Assembly: GCA_026014665.1 (NCBI GenBank)
Contig: JAOZHX010000023.1
Coordinates: 1 to 58,447 of the forward strand
Direction of reading: 5' to 3'
Length of the DNA: 58,447 nt
Source of the DNA: Candidatus Bathyarchaeota archaeon
GTDB lineage: Archaea > Thermoproteota > Bathyarchaeia > Bathyarchaeales > Bathycorpusculaceae
Shown here piece after piece: positions 43,584-51,866 of the stretch. The notes under the pieces are model-generated. The model was not told the DNA's origin, did no database searches, and was given only the letters and a program-made list of their open reading frames with translations. The stretch's first letter is position 1. Each line of letters starts with the position of its first letter. Position numbers and translations under genes: made by a program.

Positions 43584-44303
43584 TTAGACATTAGCTGGTA
43601 TGTTAACGGTTTTATGCTTGAGCTTACGGCTGTAGAAAAGCAAGCCAGCGCCTGTCACAGCTGCAATTGCTACTGAAGCCGTGATGAATGGCAGAGTTTG
43701 AATGATTGGCGGATCACCACTCACCTCAAAGTTGATGCTGGTGGAACTGCTAACAACTTTAGTTTTATCGCTCTCTTGGACATCAAGTATGAAGCTATCA
43801 GAAAAAGCGCTGTGCGTTAGGTTGCCGTAATATCCTGACCCTTCTGCACTAATTACAACAGTATGCTTTCCAGTAGGCAAATTTCCCAGGTTAATGGAGA
43901 AATGAAATAGCCCGCTTTGAGGGTTATAGACCTTGCTTACTCTTAGAGGCGAAGTAGAAACGCTGCTTGCAGCCCTTGCAGGTTTGCCATCCAAAGAAAA
44001 CTTGACTCCAATTAACGTGCCAAGTGTGGTAGCGTAGGGTTCAGGATACAGGTATCCCGATTTTGAACTATACCAGTCCGTTATTGGCACCGCTACGGTG
44101 AAATTAAGCCACACATCTTGGCCAGAAGAGTAAGCTTGTGTTTCAGATGGCGATTGAACACTGATTGAAGGGGGAGCAGGCTCATTGGACCAAGAACCGC
44201 TCGGCATAAACGGATTAGCCGACACAACAGCAACCACCAGTGGGAAAATTAATGTCACAATCAAAAGTCCCAATTGCAAACTCTTTGCTAACGTTAATCT
44301 CAA
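43584..44303 (-). CDS. Secreted Ig-like surface protein with C-terminal anchor
   Basis: Signal peptide (LGLLIVTLIFPLVVAVVSA), beta-rich outer domain beginning NPFMPSGSWSNEPAPPSISV and containing VKFSLDGKPARA and LPTGKHTVVISAEG, and a final helix (PFITASVAIAAVTGAGLLFYS) with a basic end. It overlaps the preceding gene by ATGA. Paralogous in layout to the split gene upstream; function unknown. Confidence 0.65.
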   Translation of the reverse strand: MRLTLAKSLQLGLLIVTLIFPLVVAVVSANPFMPSGSWSNEPAPPSISVQSPSETQAYSSGQDVWLNFTVAVPITDWYSSKSGYLYPEPYATTLGTLIGVKFSLDGKPARAASSVSTSPLRVSKVYNPQSGLFHFSINLGNLPTGKHTVVISAEGSGYYGNLTHSAFSDSFILDVQESDKTKVVSSSTSINFEVSGDPPIIQTLPFITASVAIAAVTGAGLLFYSRKLKHKTVNIPANV

Positions 44304-44761
44304 TGATCTCCAACCTCTCTGCCCCGCTTTTTGAAAAAGATAAGAAGGCTTATAGTGATAACAACGATGCTTGCGGCTAAAACTGCAGCCAAGATTACAG
44401 AAGAAAGCCCTAAGTATTGGCTTTCAAGAGTTGATTGCATGATTTCCTCCCCCATGTCAAATTGAACGTTTTTTGCTACCGTGTTTCCAGCCATGTCAGT
44501 TGCATAAATTTTCAAGTCATGTGTGCCCGCTGCGAGACCTTCCAACGTTGCGTTACCTGAAAAAGTGACGTTTGATTGTCCATCTAAACTATAGGTTATT
44601 AAAGAAAGGGGCTCATTAGCCCACAAATTCAAGGCCATTGGCGTTGCGCTGTAGTTATGGTTTGCCGGTGACAGAATCGTTATTTCGGGTAAACCCGTAT
44701 TCACTGCGAAACATACAGAAGCTGAATTTCGCACAATGAATGGGTCGGCGTATCCAGCCAT
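44300..44761 (-). CDS. 3' part of an Ig-like surface protein split by an amber codon
   Basis: 153 aa in the same frame as the gene before it, separated by TAG-GGC only. It has no signal peptide; it carries an Ig-like domain (ITILSPANHNYSA, ITYSLDGQSNVTFSGNATLEGLAAG) and a transmembrane anchor (SSVILAAVLAASIVVITISLLIFF). Without the upstream part it could not be exported, so readthrough, sequencing error or gene decay must be considered. ATG 44761 lacks a ribosome binding site. Confidence 0.6.
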   Translation of the reverse strand: MAGYADPFIVRNSASVCFAVNTGLPEITILSPANHNYSATPMALNLWANEPLSLITYSLDGQSNVTFSGNATLEGLAAGTHDLKIYATDMAGNTVAKNVQFDMGEEIMQSTLESQYLGLSSVILAAVLAASIVVITISLLIFFKKRGREVGDH

Positions 44762-44764
44762 GCC

Positions 44765-45190
44765 CTAAGCTTGGTAACTTCCACTCCAGCTTGCAGTAAC
44801 CGATACATTAAAGTTGCCCTCTGGCAAAGTCAGCAACACCTCGATGAGGCCAGGTTTTGGAGATGCATCGCCCTCGAGGTATTTCTGCCAAATATTCCCC
44901 GAAACATTCAATGATTCAACTGTATAGTGGATGGAGGTAACTTGGGCTGTTACAGTTTCATATGTGAACTGGGCCAGGATAGGAATGTCGAAGGCTACAA
45001 CAACGGAGTTAGAAGTAAGAACAGCATTAGGCATGGGCGATTTTATGGTGAATACCGAGGCTTGGGGAACGCCCCAAAACGCTCCTGGAACAACAGGATT
45101 TGCCGCCGCAAAATCAGGATGAAAAAAGCTAACTAACGCAAAGAACAGAAGCATAAAGATGCACACAGCACCAACCGTTCTTTTATCCAA
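44765..45190 (-). CDS. 5' part of an Ig-like surface protein split by an amber codon
   Basis: 141 aa with signal peptide (GAVCIFMLLFFALVSFFHPDFAAA), then ANPVVPGAFWGVPQASVF and a beta-rich domain ending ASWSGSYQA before TAG (44765-44767). The anchor lies in the next segment. Upstream are five copies of a TTGACTAA-like motif. Confidence 0.6.
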   Translation of the reverse strand: MDKRTVGAVCIFMLLFFALVSFFHPDFAAANPVVPGAFWGVPQASVFTIKSPMPNAVLTSNSVVVAFDIPILAQFTYETVTAQVTSIHYTVESLNVSGNIWQKYLEGDASPKPGLIEVLLTLPEGNFNVSVTASWSGSYQA

Positions 45191-45620
45191 TCAAATATCA
45201 CTCCTTCAATCAAATTAACAAAAAAATTGGTTGGTTTAAAATTTTTTGGTCAACAAAGTTTGACTAAGTTAAAGATTTGTTCAGTCAAGCTTTCTTGACT
45301 AATTTTTGCAGAAATTTAGTCAAACTTTCTTGGCTAAGCCTCTGATTTAGGCTTCATGAAAGCTAAGATACAGTTGCAAATTCATGAAATAGATTCAATC
45401 GCGCTGGGTAACTTGGAACTGCGCTGATTATTGATTAAGCGCCTATTAGGACGCTCGAGATTTCTCTTGAAGCAGGAACTTCTTTTAACAAGCCATGACC
45501 AACAAACCCTAGATGATACATCAGCCTAATCCAAAGCATTCCAGCACCGTAAAGAAAGCGTATCTTAACGTTAGCTTTATTAATTGAACGCTTGGATATA
45601 GCAGAAAATAAAAAAAGTTG
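45191..45620. other. Intergenic region between divergent surface-protein and livK genes
   Basis: Holds the motif cluster (45248-45337) and, at 45576-45617, a leader resembling that of the second livK gene. The middle part (about 45435-45560) has a short minus-strand frame (MYHLGFVGHGLLKEVPASRE) that was not recognised. Confidence 0.4.
45248..45337. promoter_or_regulatory. Cluster of TTGACTAA motifs
   Basis: TTGACTAA at 45260-45267 and 45295-45302, AGTCAA at 45283-45288, TTAGTCAA at 45316-45323, TTGGCTAA at 45330-45337 and a GGTCAAC at 45248. Same core and TTTCTTGACTAA context as 21391-21422. Located 58-147 bases before the start at 45190. Confidence 0.5.
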
Positions 45621-46967
45621 ATGCAAATACAAAATAAATTAGTTGGATCGATAATTGTCGTCATCTTAGTCTTAGCAGCAGTTGCAGTGTGGCAACTTGC
45701 ACCTAAAGCACCATCAGCCAAAGCGAGAGACATAAAAGTTGGGTTAGTGGCGCCTTTGAACACTTCGATTGGACAAGACATGTTGCGAGCTGCTGAGATG
45801 GCTGTCAAAGAAATCAACGATGCAGGCGGCGTTTACGTAGCCGAATGGAAAACGCAAGTCAAATTTACCATTGTAAAAGCTAACACAAACGATGACAACC
45901 CTGCAAACGTCGTGAAACCTGTAACTCGCACGGTCGAAACCGACCAAGTGGACCTTCTCATCGGCGGATACAGCAGCGCCGGCACACTGGTAAACCAATT
46001 AATAGCCATCGACAACAAAGTTCCATACATAATCACGGGTGCCTCAAACCAACTTGTAACCAGAAGAGGACCCCAAGGTAACTTCGGCGGCTTTGGACCA
46101 AACGACCCAAACAGCATAAGCGATGCAGAAGGCATGAGCTACATGTTCCATTACTGCGCAACAAACTACCACTACAGCAAAACAATCGTAGACTTCTTCG
46201 CCACCGAAATGAAACCCCAAGTTGCTCCAAACCGTAACTTCAGCCTCGCCATACTATACCGAAACGATGCTTTCGGTCAAGGCGTTGAACAAGCCACTAA
46301 ATACTGGATACAAAACGAAAGTCTTCCCATTACTCTAGTCGCAGAAATATCCTACGAAACAACCATCATCAATGTCCGAAACCAACTCAACACAATCGCT
46401 GAAACCCATCCCGACGCAGTACTCGTTGTAGACAACCCTGACAAGACCCCCCTGATAATTAAGCAGGGACTAGAGGAAGCTGGCTTAAAAACTATCTACA
46501 TTGCAGTCGAAAACAGCCAAGACCTAGTTTTCTACGACCTCTTAGGTAAGGTAGGAGACGGGCAGCTAATGGAATCAAAATTTAACCCATTCATGAATCC
46601 CTCATACTCACAAACAGTCGAAACCTACTGCCAAAAGTACTACAAAACTTACAACCAAATGCCAGGCATGATGGGCGCCGGCACGTACGATGCCTTCTAC
46701 ATCGCCAAAGACGCAATTCAAAGAGCAGGCACAGTTGACAAAGCAAAAGTCAGAAACGCACTCGAAACCACTAACATGGACGAAATGCTTATCCAGACCA
46801 AAACTGGCAGAATCCAATTCAGCACGGGTGTTGATTACCACGAAATCGATCCAGTAACCTTCATAGAACAACTTAAATGGGATAATGCAACCAGCAAGTT
46901 AAAATCCCAAATAATTTGGGTACCACCTGACTCATGTTTATCGGGATTGAAGGATATTAATTCATAG
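45621..46967 (+). CDS. livK: Branched-chain/aromatic amino-acid ABC transporter substrate-binding protein 1
   Basis: A membrane-anchored periplasmic-binding protein of type I fold (LivK family). An N-terminal helix (LVGSIIVVILVLAAVAVWQLA) is followed by VGLVAPLNTSIGQDMLRAAEMAV, DQVDLLIGGYSSAGT and MMGAGTYDAFYIAKDAI. Start ATG 45621; no ribosome binding site is visible. It is paralogous to the protein at 54699 but differs in the C-terminus (IIWVPPDSCLSG). It stands apart from the permease genes, so it could offer an alternative specificity to the same transporter. Confidence 0.85.
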   Translation: MQIQNKLVGSIIVVILVLAAVAVWQLAPKAPSAKARDIKVGLVAPLNTSIGQDMLRAAEMAVKEINDAGGVYVAEWKTQVKFTIVKANTNDDNPANVVKPVTRTVETDQVDLLIGGYSSAGTLVNQLIAIDNKVPYIITGASNQLVTRRGPQGNFGGFGPNDPNSISDAEGMSYMFHYCATNYHYSKTIVDFFATEMKPQVAPNRNFSLAILYRNDAFGQGVEQATKYWIQNESLPITLVAEISYETTIINVRNQLNTIAETHPDAVLVVDNPDKTPLIIKQGLEEAGLKTIYIAVENSQDLVFYDLLGKVGDGQLMESKFNPFMNPSYSQTVETYCQKYYKTYNQMPGMMGAGTYDAFYIAKDAIQRAGTVDKAKVRNALETTNMDEMLIQTKTGRIQFSTGVDYHEIDPVTFIEQLKWDNATSKLKSQIIWVPPDSCLSGLKDINS

Positions 46968-47167
46968 ATCAGCTCTGCAATCGCTCCAAAGAGGTAGCGA
47001 TAGAATATTTAGGCTGTCACCTTTGAAGTAAGCATAAACTTCAAGACAACACTGCAGTTTTCTTTTCTGATTAGCCTTCAAAAAATAGCGTCTAACTTTA
47101 CGGTTTTCTCGTAAACAAGTTGCAGGCTAAACCTGGAGCATGGTGTTTAGCGCATAAGGGAATCCCT

Positions 47168-47563
47168 TCAACATCTAACGCGAATACCATATTTCCTTGC
47201 AATCTGCAGAATTTTTTCTTCCAACGCTTTTCCTGTAGACTCCGTTTCATTAAAACCAGCAGAAACAATGATTACACCTTTCACGTTTGCTTTGCCGCAC
47301 TCCTCCATCACTTCAGGAACAGTTTTTGCAGGTGTAGCAATCATGGCTAAATCTACCGAGTCAGGAATTTGAATAACAGATTGGTATGTCTTGACACCTA
47401 AAACCTCGGGTTTGTCGATGTTAACAAAATAAACTTTTCCAGCATAGCCAAGCTGAGTGAAATTCTTCACAACAGCTTAACCTGTTGAGCCCTCCACATC
47501 GCTGGCTCCGATGATAGCGACAACTTGAGGATTAAAAATCTTGTCGAGGTTTGTAGTAACCAT
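47168..47563 (-). pseudogene. Acyl-CoA synthetase (ADP-forming) alpha fragment
   Basis: The frame reads VTTNLDKIFNPQVVAIIGAS then DVEGSTG, a TAA, and continues AVVKNFTQLGYAGKVYFVNI ... VMEECGKANVKGVIIVSAGF ... ARKYGIRVRC and a stop. This is the CoA-binding domain of ADP-forming acetyl/acyl-CoA synthetase, interrupted by one stop (about 47475) and cut where YGIR-V-x-G-P-N-C should follow. The rest of the gene is missing. A product from the internal start could not bind CoA normally. Confidence 0.75.
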
Positions 47564-47723
47564 CTATTATATCTCTGGCTACCCTATCGTCGCATAATTG
47601 TATAAATTAAAGCTTATCGCTCAAGAATCTTCATTGTTTATCCATTGAATAGAAATCAGTATTGTTATGGGTTAAGTGAATGTTTAAAGTTTAGCTGGTG
47701 ACAGCGCTCGCAACATAGTCTAG

Positions 47724-48179
47724 TTACTGAAAGTACTCTTTAATCTGCTCCAGAGAAAGAACTTCAATGCCGTTTTCCGCCAACATTTGCTCTGCCTTCT
47801 CGACGTTGCTTGGACGCAGAATTAATGCGACCTTTCCATCAACGTGAACAGCAGAAGAGTAAGCGTACTCTATGTTTATTCCAGCGTCACCGAGAATCTT
47901 GGTGATTTTTGATAGCCTATCATGTTTTGAACTGAAAATCGCTGTAACTTCAGTGTTCTTCTTTGATTTTGCCAAATTAAAATCGGCATCCTCAAGCAGT
48001 TTGGCGGCTTTCTGCGGCTCCTCAGTGATTAGGCGTATTAAGCCGAATTCACCCGCGTCTGCAATGGATAGGGCGTAGATTTTTATTTTATTTTGGTCAA
48101 GTTGGGTCATGGCTTCGTAGAGTGAGCCTGGTCTGTTGTCGAGGAAAATGCTTACTTGTGCTATTGGCAAACATGACAC
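47724..48179 (-). CDS. Tandem ACT-domain protein
   Basis: Two ACT domains: VSIFLDNRPGSLYEAMTQLDQ and VTAIFSSKHDRLSKITKILGDAGINI. 151 aa, no enzyme attached. ACT domains bind amino acids; stand-alone tandem ACT proteins often sit beside phenylacetate-CoA ligase and IOR genes in archaea, as here. A role as an amino-acid-responsive regulator is inferred. Confidence 0.82.
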   Translation of the reverse strand: MSCLPIAQVSIFLDNRPGSLYEAMTQLDQNKIKIYALSIADAGEFGLIRLITEEPQKAAKLLEDADFNLAKSKKNTEVTAIFSSKHDRLSKITKILGDAGINIEYAYSSAVHVDGKVALILRPSNVEKAEQMLAENGIEVLSLEQIKEYFQ

Positions 48180-48301
48180 CCATATGAGAGTAGGTTCACT
48201 TAATATTTAACTTTAATTAATGAGTTAATTTTAGGGGTAAAAATTCTAAAATGGGGAAAATTATAAAAATGAGGGTTTATTCTATTTTTCAGGGATTCAT
48301 A

Positions 48302-48550
48302 GTGACCGTGGTTGAAATCGACGAAAGGGGAAGAATGACAGTACCAAAAAAGTTAGGGCTAAGAAAAACGAGAGCCGTAGTAATCCCCGCTGGCTCATTT
48401 TTTGTTACCATACCTCTTCCCACGATTCCTCAGAAAGAAGCCGAAGGATGGCTGCACACCGATAAGGAGCGGCGGGAGTTAAAAGACGAAGCAGAAAAAC
48501 TCGCTATACAAGACGCAGTAAAACGCGCTAAAAGGCGACAACAACTTTGA
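48302..48550 (+). CDS. vapB: VapB-like antitoxin, AbrB family
   Basis: The SpoVT/AbrB DNA-binding half is TVVEIDERGRMTVPKKLGLRKTRAVVI; a helical toxin-binding tail follows. The start is GTG 48302, five bases behind AGGGAT, rather than the more upstream ATG at 48251, which would add residues unlike the family. The stop and the toxin start overlap (TGATG). Confidence 0.78.
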   Translation: MTVVEIDERGRMTVPKKLGLRKTRAVVIPAGSFFVTIPLPTIPQKEAEGWLHTDKERRELKDEAEKLAIQDAVKRAKRRQQL

Positions 48551-48963
48551 TGCTTGAAACTGATATACTGTATGCGTATGTCAAAGAAGAAGACTGGCTA
48601 AAACCAACCGCCAAAAACCTATTTTCAAAAATAGTAAAAGGAAACTATGGGATGGTTTATGCTTCTAGAGAATCCTTGCATGAAATATATTATGTGTCGC
48701 AGGAAGAAGGAGTCTCTGTAGATGAAATAGTTGCCAGAGGTGCCACTCTAACAGCTATTGAAAACTTGGTTTTTCTAGATACTACATACCTAATTGATTT
48801 ACTTGCGTTAACATTACTAAAGCAATACCGTTTTACATCCATTTTTGATGCCTATTACGCGGCAACTGCACTAAACCAGGTTGAAGACCACACGATAATT
48901 TCAACGGACAAAGTGTTTGATTGCTTGCCAGGGATAAAAAGAGTAGACCCCCGCAAAATTTAG
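48550..48963 (+). CDS. vapC: VapC-like toxin, PIN domain
   Basis: PIN-domain RNase with acidic residues at the N-terminus (LETDILYAYVKEEDW), YASRESLHEIYYV in the centre, FTSIFDAYYAATALN and a last TIISTDKVFD. Length 137 aa. Coupled to vapB. Inserted between the ACT gene and the Liv operon, so it may be a recent addition. Confidence 0.78.
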   Translation: MLETDILYAYVKEEDWLKPTAKNLFSKIVKGNYGMVYASRESLHEIYYVSQEEGVSVDEIVARGATLTAIENLVFLDTTYLIDLLALTLLKQYRFTSIFDAYYAATALNQVEDHTIISTDKVFDCLPGIKRVDPRKI

Positions 48964-49016
48964 AAAAAAAGAGCATGGGGGAATAGAGAACTGTCATTGC
49001 CATCGTTTTCGCCAAG

Positions 49017-49057
49017 CTTTATATTTTCACATGGGATATTTGTTTGCTATTCGGAGA
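49017..49057 (+). promoter_or_regulatory. Promoter and ribosome binding site of livG
   Basis: CTTTATATTTTC around 49018-49028 is a TATA box; GGAGA at 49053-49057 lies nine bases before TTG 49067. The TATA box is too close to the ATG at 49031 for that to be the start. Confidence 0.5.
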
Positions 49058-49066
49058 ACAGCTAAT

Positions 49067-49810
49067 TTGCTAAAATGTACCCAAGTCTCCAAGCGTTTCG
49101 GAGGACTCCAAGCCTTAAAAAACGTCGACTTCACCGTAGAAAGCGGTGAAATAGCAGGGCTTGTTGGACCTAACGGGTCAGGCAAATCCACACTCTTAAA
49201 CCTAATCAGCGGCGTCTACAAACCTGATTCAGGGCAAATCCTGTTTTTAGACGAGGACATCACAAAGCTTCCGCCTTACCGAATCTGCGCTAAAGGCATC
49301 ACCAAAACCTCACAGACCGTTCAGTCTTTTCCCGAAATGACAGCGACTGAAAATGTACTTGCAAGTGTGCTATTTAACAAGGAAAAATCAACGGAAAGAA
49401 CTGAGGCCCTTCTGAGAGCTGAGGAGCTCTTGGGCTTTGTGGGTTTGAGCAAAGAAAAGTTTGGTATTCCAGCGAAAAGCCTAAACGTTGTTGAACTGCG
49501 CAAAATCCAACTAGCCAAGGCTCTCGCAACAAATCCCAAACTGCTTTTACTTGATGAGTTGCTAACTGGTTTAACACCGAAAGAATGTGACGAAGCAATC
49601 GAACTTATCAAACAGATAAACAGGCAAGGCATCACGGTACTCATAGTAGAACATGTAATGCGGGTAATCATGGGGCTTTGCAATCGAGTTATCGTTTTGC
49701 ACCATGGCGAAAAAATCTGCGAAGGCACACCGCAACACGTCTGCAATGACCAACACGTGGTGAAGGTTTACTTGGGCAAGCGATTTCTGCTTTCAGGGGA
49801 GGAAGAATAA
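49067..49810 (+). CDS. livG: Amino-acid ABC transporter ATPase LivG
   Basis: Walker A GPNGSGKST; Q-loop in SQTVQSFPEMTATENV; signature replaced by SLNVVELRKIQLAKAL; Walker B LLLLDELLTGL; switch VEHVMRV; all as in LivG-type ATPases. The C-terminal VVKVYLGKRF is typical. Walker B has DEL where DEP is usual. Start at TTG 49067 gives the usual MLKCTQVSKRFGG. First gene of an apparent operon with livF, paaK, iorA and iorB. Confidence 0.88.
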   Translation: MLKCTQVSKRFGGLQALKNVDFTVESGEIAGLVGPNGSGKSTLLNLISGVYKPDSGQILFLDEDITKLPPYRICAKGITKTSQTVQSFPEMTATENVLASVLFNKEKSTERTEALLRAEELLGFVGLSKEKFGIPAKSLNVVELRKIQLAKALATNPKLLLLDELLTGLTPKECDEAIELIKQINRQGITVLIVEHVMRVIMGLCNRVIVLHHGEKICEGTPQHVCNDQHVVKVYLGKRFLLSGEEE

Positions 49811-49813
49811 GAC

Positions 49814-50518
49814 GTGCTGGAAATAGAAAATTTGTCTGCCGCTTATGGGATGGTGCAGATTCTAAGAGATGTTACTTTCAAGATTAACGAAAAAGAAATC
49901 GTCAGCATAATTGGACCTAACGGTGCAGGAAAAACCACCCTCGTCAAAACCATTATGGGCTTCCTACAGCCAAAAACGGGGTCAATCAAGTTTAAGGATG
50001 AAGACATCTCCAAGCTGCCCCCTTACGAACGAGTAAAACGTGGACTCACTATGATTCCTGAGGGCAGAGAAATCTTTCCCCGCATGACTGTTGAAGAAAA
50101 CCTGTTGCTTGGAGCTTACACCATAAAAGACAAAAAAATCATCATGGAAAATAAAGAGAATGTCTACGAAATCTTTCCAGTGCTTAAAAAGAAAGAAAAA
50201 TCACTCGCGCAAACACTCAGCGGTGGGGAACAGCAGATGCTGGTTATCTGCCGAAGCCTAATGTCGAATCCGCAACTGTTAATTTTAGATGAGCCCTCAC
50301 TGGGTTTAGCACCCATAATCGTGGAGAAAGTTCTCGACACGGTCCGGACAATTAACGAGGAAGGCGTAACCGTCTTGCTGGTGGAACAAAACATTCATGA
50401 CAGTTTAAGCGTGGCTGACCGAGGCTACGTTCTTGAGCAAGGAAAGATTATATTGGAAGGCAAGAGTAGGGAACTTTTATCTAATAGTCACATAAAAGAA
50501 GTGTATCTAGGCCTATAA
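49814..50518 (+). CDS. livF: Amino-acid ABC transporter ATPase LivF
   Basis: Walker A GPNGAGKTT, signature LSGGEQQML, Walker B LLILDEPSLGL and H-loop VEQNIHDSL, ending VYLGL, all of LivF. GTG start with GGAGG in the end of livG. Pairs with LivG below the LivH-LivM channel (56186-58247). 234 aa, complete. Confidence 0.92.
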   Translation: MLEIENLSAAYGMVQILRDVTFKINEKEIVSIIGPNGAGKTTLVKTIMGFLQPKTGSIKFKDEDISKLPPYERVKRGLTMIPEGREIFPRMTVEENLLLGAYTIKDKKIIMENKENVYEIFPVLKKKEKSLAQTLSGGEQQMLVICRSLMSNPQLLILDEPSLGLAPIIVEKVLDTVRTINEEGVTVLLVEQNIHDSLSVADRGYVLEQGKIILEGKSRELLSNSHIKEVYLGL

Positions 50519-50536
50519 ACGAGAGAGGGACAAATC

Positions 50537-51856
50537 ATGGCCAACAGCAAGTACTGGAACGAAAAAATAGAAACCATGCACGCTGAAGAACTCAAAAATT
50601 ATCAACTTAAAAAACTCAAAGAACAAGCTGCACATTGCTATGAAAACAGCAGTTTTTACCGCAAAAAGTTTGACAGCGTAGGACTGAAACCACAAGATAT
50701 ACGCTCCCTTGAAGACCTACAAAAAATTCCTTTTACAGTAAAGAACGATTTGAGAGATAATTACCCGTTCGGCATGGTCACAGTCAAACCAGACAAAATC
50801 GTGGAAATCCATGCTTCAAGCGGAACAACAGGAAACCCAATCATCGGCGCTTATACGCAAAGCGACATGGATGTTTGGTCTGAACTTATGGCGCGTTCCA
50901 TCTACACCACAGGTGGCAGACGTCAAGACACCATCCACATCGCTTACGGCTATGGCTTATTCACAGGCGGCTTAGGCTTCCACTATGGCGCTCAAAAAAT
51001 CGGAACAAAAATTATTCCAGCAAGCGGCGGCATGACACAGCGCCAAATTAAGCTCATGAAAGACTTGGGCGCGACAATCCTTGCGTGCACGCCAAGTTTT
51101 GCGGTTTATCTTGCCGAAACCATGGCTCAAGAAGGCATCGACCCCAGAAGAGACCTCAAACTAAAAATCGGCATGTTTGGTGCTGAACCATGGTCAAACA
51201 AAATCAGAGAAAGGCTAGAAAATGACACTGGAATCCAAGCCTTTGATATTTACGGTTTAACCGAGCTTTGCGGTCCAGGCGTTTCCGTTGAATGTGAGGA
51301 GCATGATGGCCTGCACATTTGGGAAGACCACTTTATCGTTGAAACCATAAACCCTGACACGGGCGAGGTTTTACCCCCTGGCGAAGAAGGGGAGCTAGTC
51401 TTCACCACACTGACCAAAACAGCGTTGCCAATGCTTAGGTACCGCACGCGAGACATCTCAAAAATAGAAACTGCCCCATGCAAATGCGGACGCACCCACG
51501 CCAGGATGATGCGAGTCCATGGAAGATCAGACGACATGCTCATTATCCGCGGAGTAAACGTTTTCCCCTCACAAATCGAGTACGCGGTAATGTGCTTCTC
51601 AGAACTGGCTACTCAATACCTAATAGTTGTCGATAGACCAGGAGCACTGGACACCTTCGTTGTTAAGGTTGAATTATCAGAAAAAGCATCCAAAGACCCG
51701 AACCTAAACGTGAAAGCCCTCAAGGGCGAAATCCAAAAGAGAATTCACATTGTAACGGGTATAACCGCTGAAGTGGAAATCGTAAAGCCAGGCGAGCTTC
51801 CAAGAACAGAGGGCAAAGCAAAACGGGTTCTGGACTTGCGTAAGGGCAAAATGTAA
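50537..51856 (+). CDS. paaK: Phenylacetate-CoA ligase
   Basis: Forms aryl-acetyl-CoA from acid, ATP and CoA. The AMP-binding loop is HASSGTTGNPIIGAYT; then FDIYGLTELCGPGVSVEC, MLRYRTRDISKIE and the C-terminal GRSDDMLIIRGVNVFPSQIEY. 439 aa, normal length. Ribosome binding site GAGAGGG. In an archaeal IOR cluster it may work in either direction, salvaging aryl-acetates or supplying ATP. Confidence 0.92.
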   Translation: MANSKYWNEKIETMHAEELKNYQLKKLKEQAAHCYENSSFYRKKFDSVGLKPQDIRSLEDLQKIPFTVKNDLRDNYPFGMVTVKPDKIVEIHASSGTTGNPIIGAYTQSDMDVWSELMARSIYTTGGRRQDTIHIAYGYGLFTGGLGFHYGAQKIGTKIIPASGGMTQRQIKLMKDLGATILACTPSFAVYLAETMAQEGIDPRRDLKLKIGMFGAEPWSNKIRERLENDTGIQAFDIYGLTELCGPGVSVECEEHDGLHIWEDHFIVETINPDTGEVLPPGEEGELVFTTLTKTALPMLRYRTRDISKIETAPCKCGRTHARMMRVHGRSDDMLIIRGVNVFPSQIEYAVMCFSELATQYLIVVDRPGALDTFVVKVELSEKASKDPNLNVKALKGEIQKRIHIVTGITAEVEIVKPGELPRTEGKAKRVLDLRKGKM

Positions 51857-51866
51857 GGATTTAAAG

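Noticed and set aside
46968..47160. Short frame reading LDVEGIPLCAKHHAPGLAC on the minus strand after the acyl-CoA synthetase remnant
   Set aside because: It overlaps the decayed gene in another frame and has no recognised homologue pattern or ribosome site.
49067..49810. LivG as a broken ATPase because LSGGQ and DEP are missing
   Set aside because: The altered signature and Walker B variants are usual in this LivG subgroup and all catalytic residues are present.
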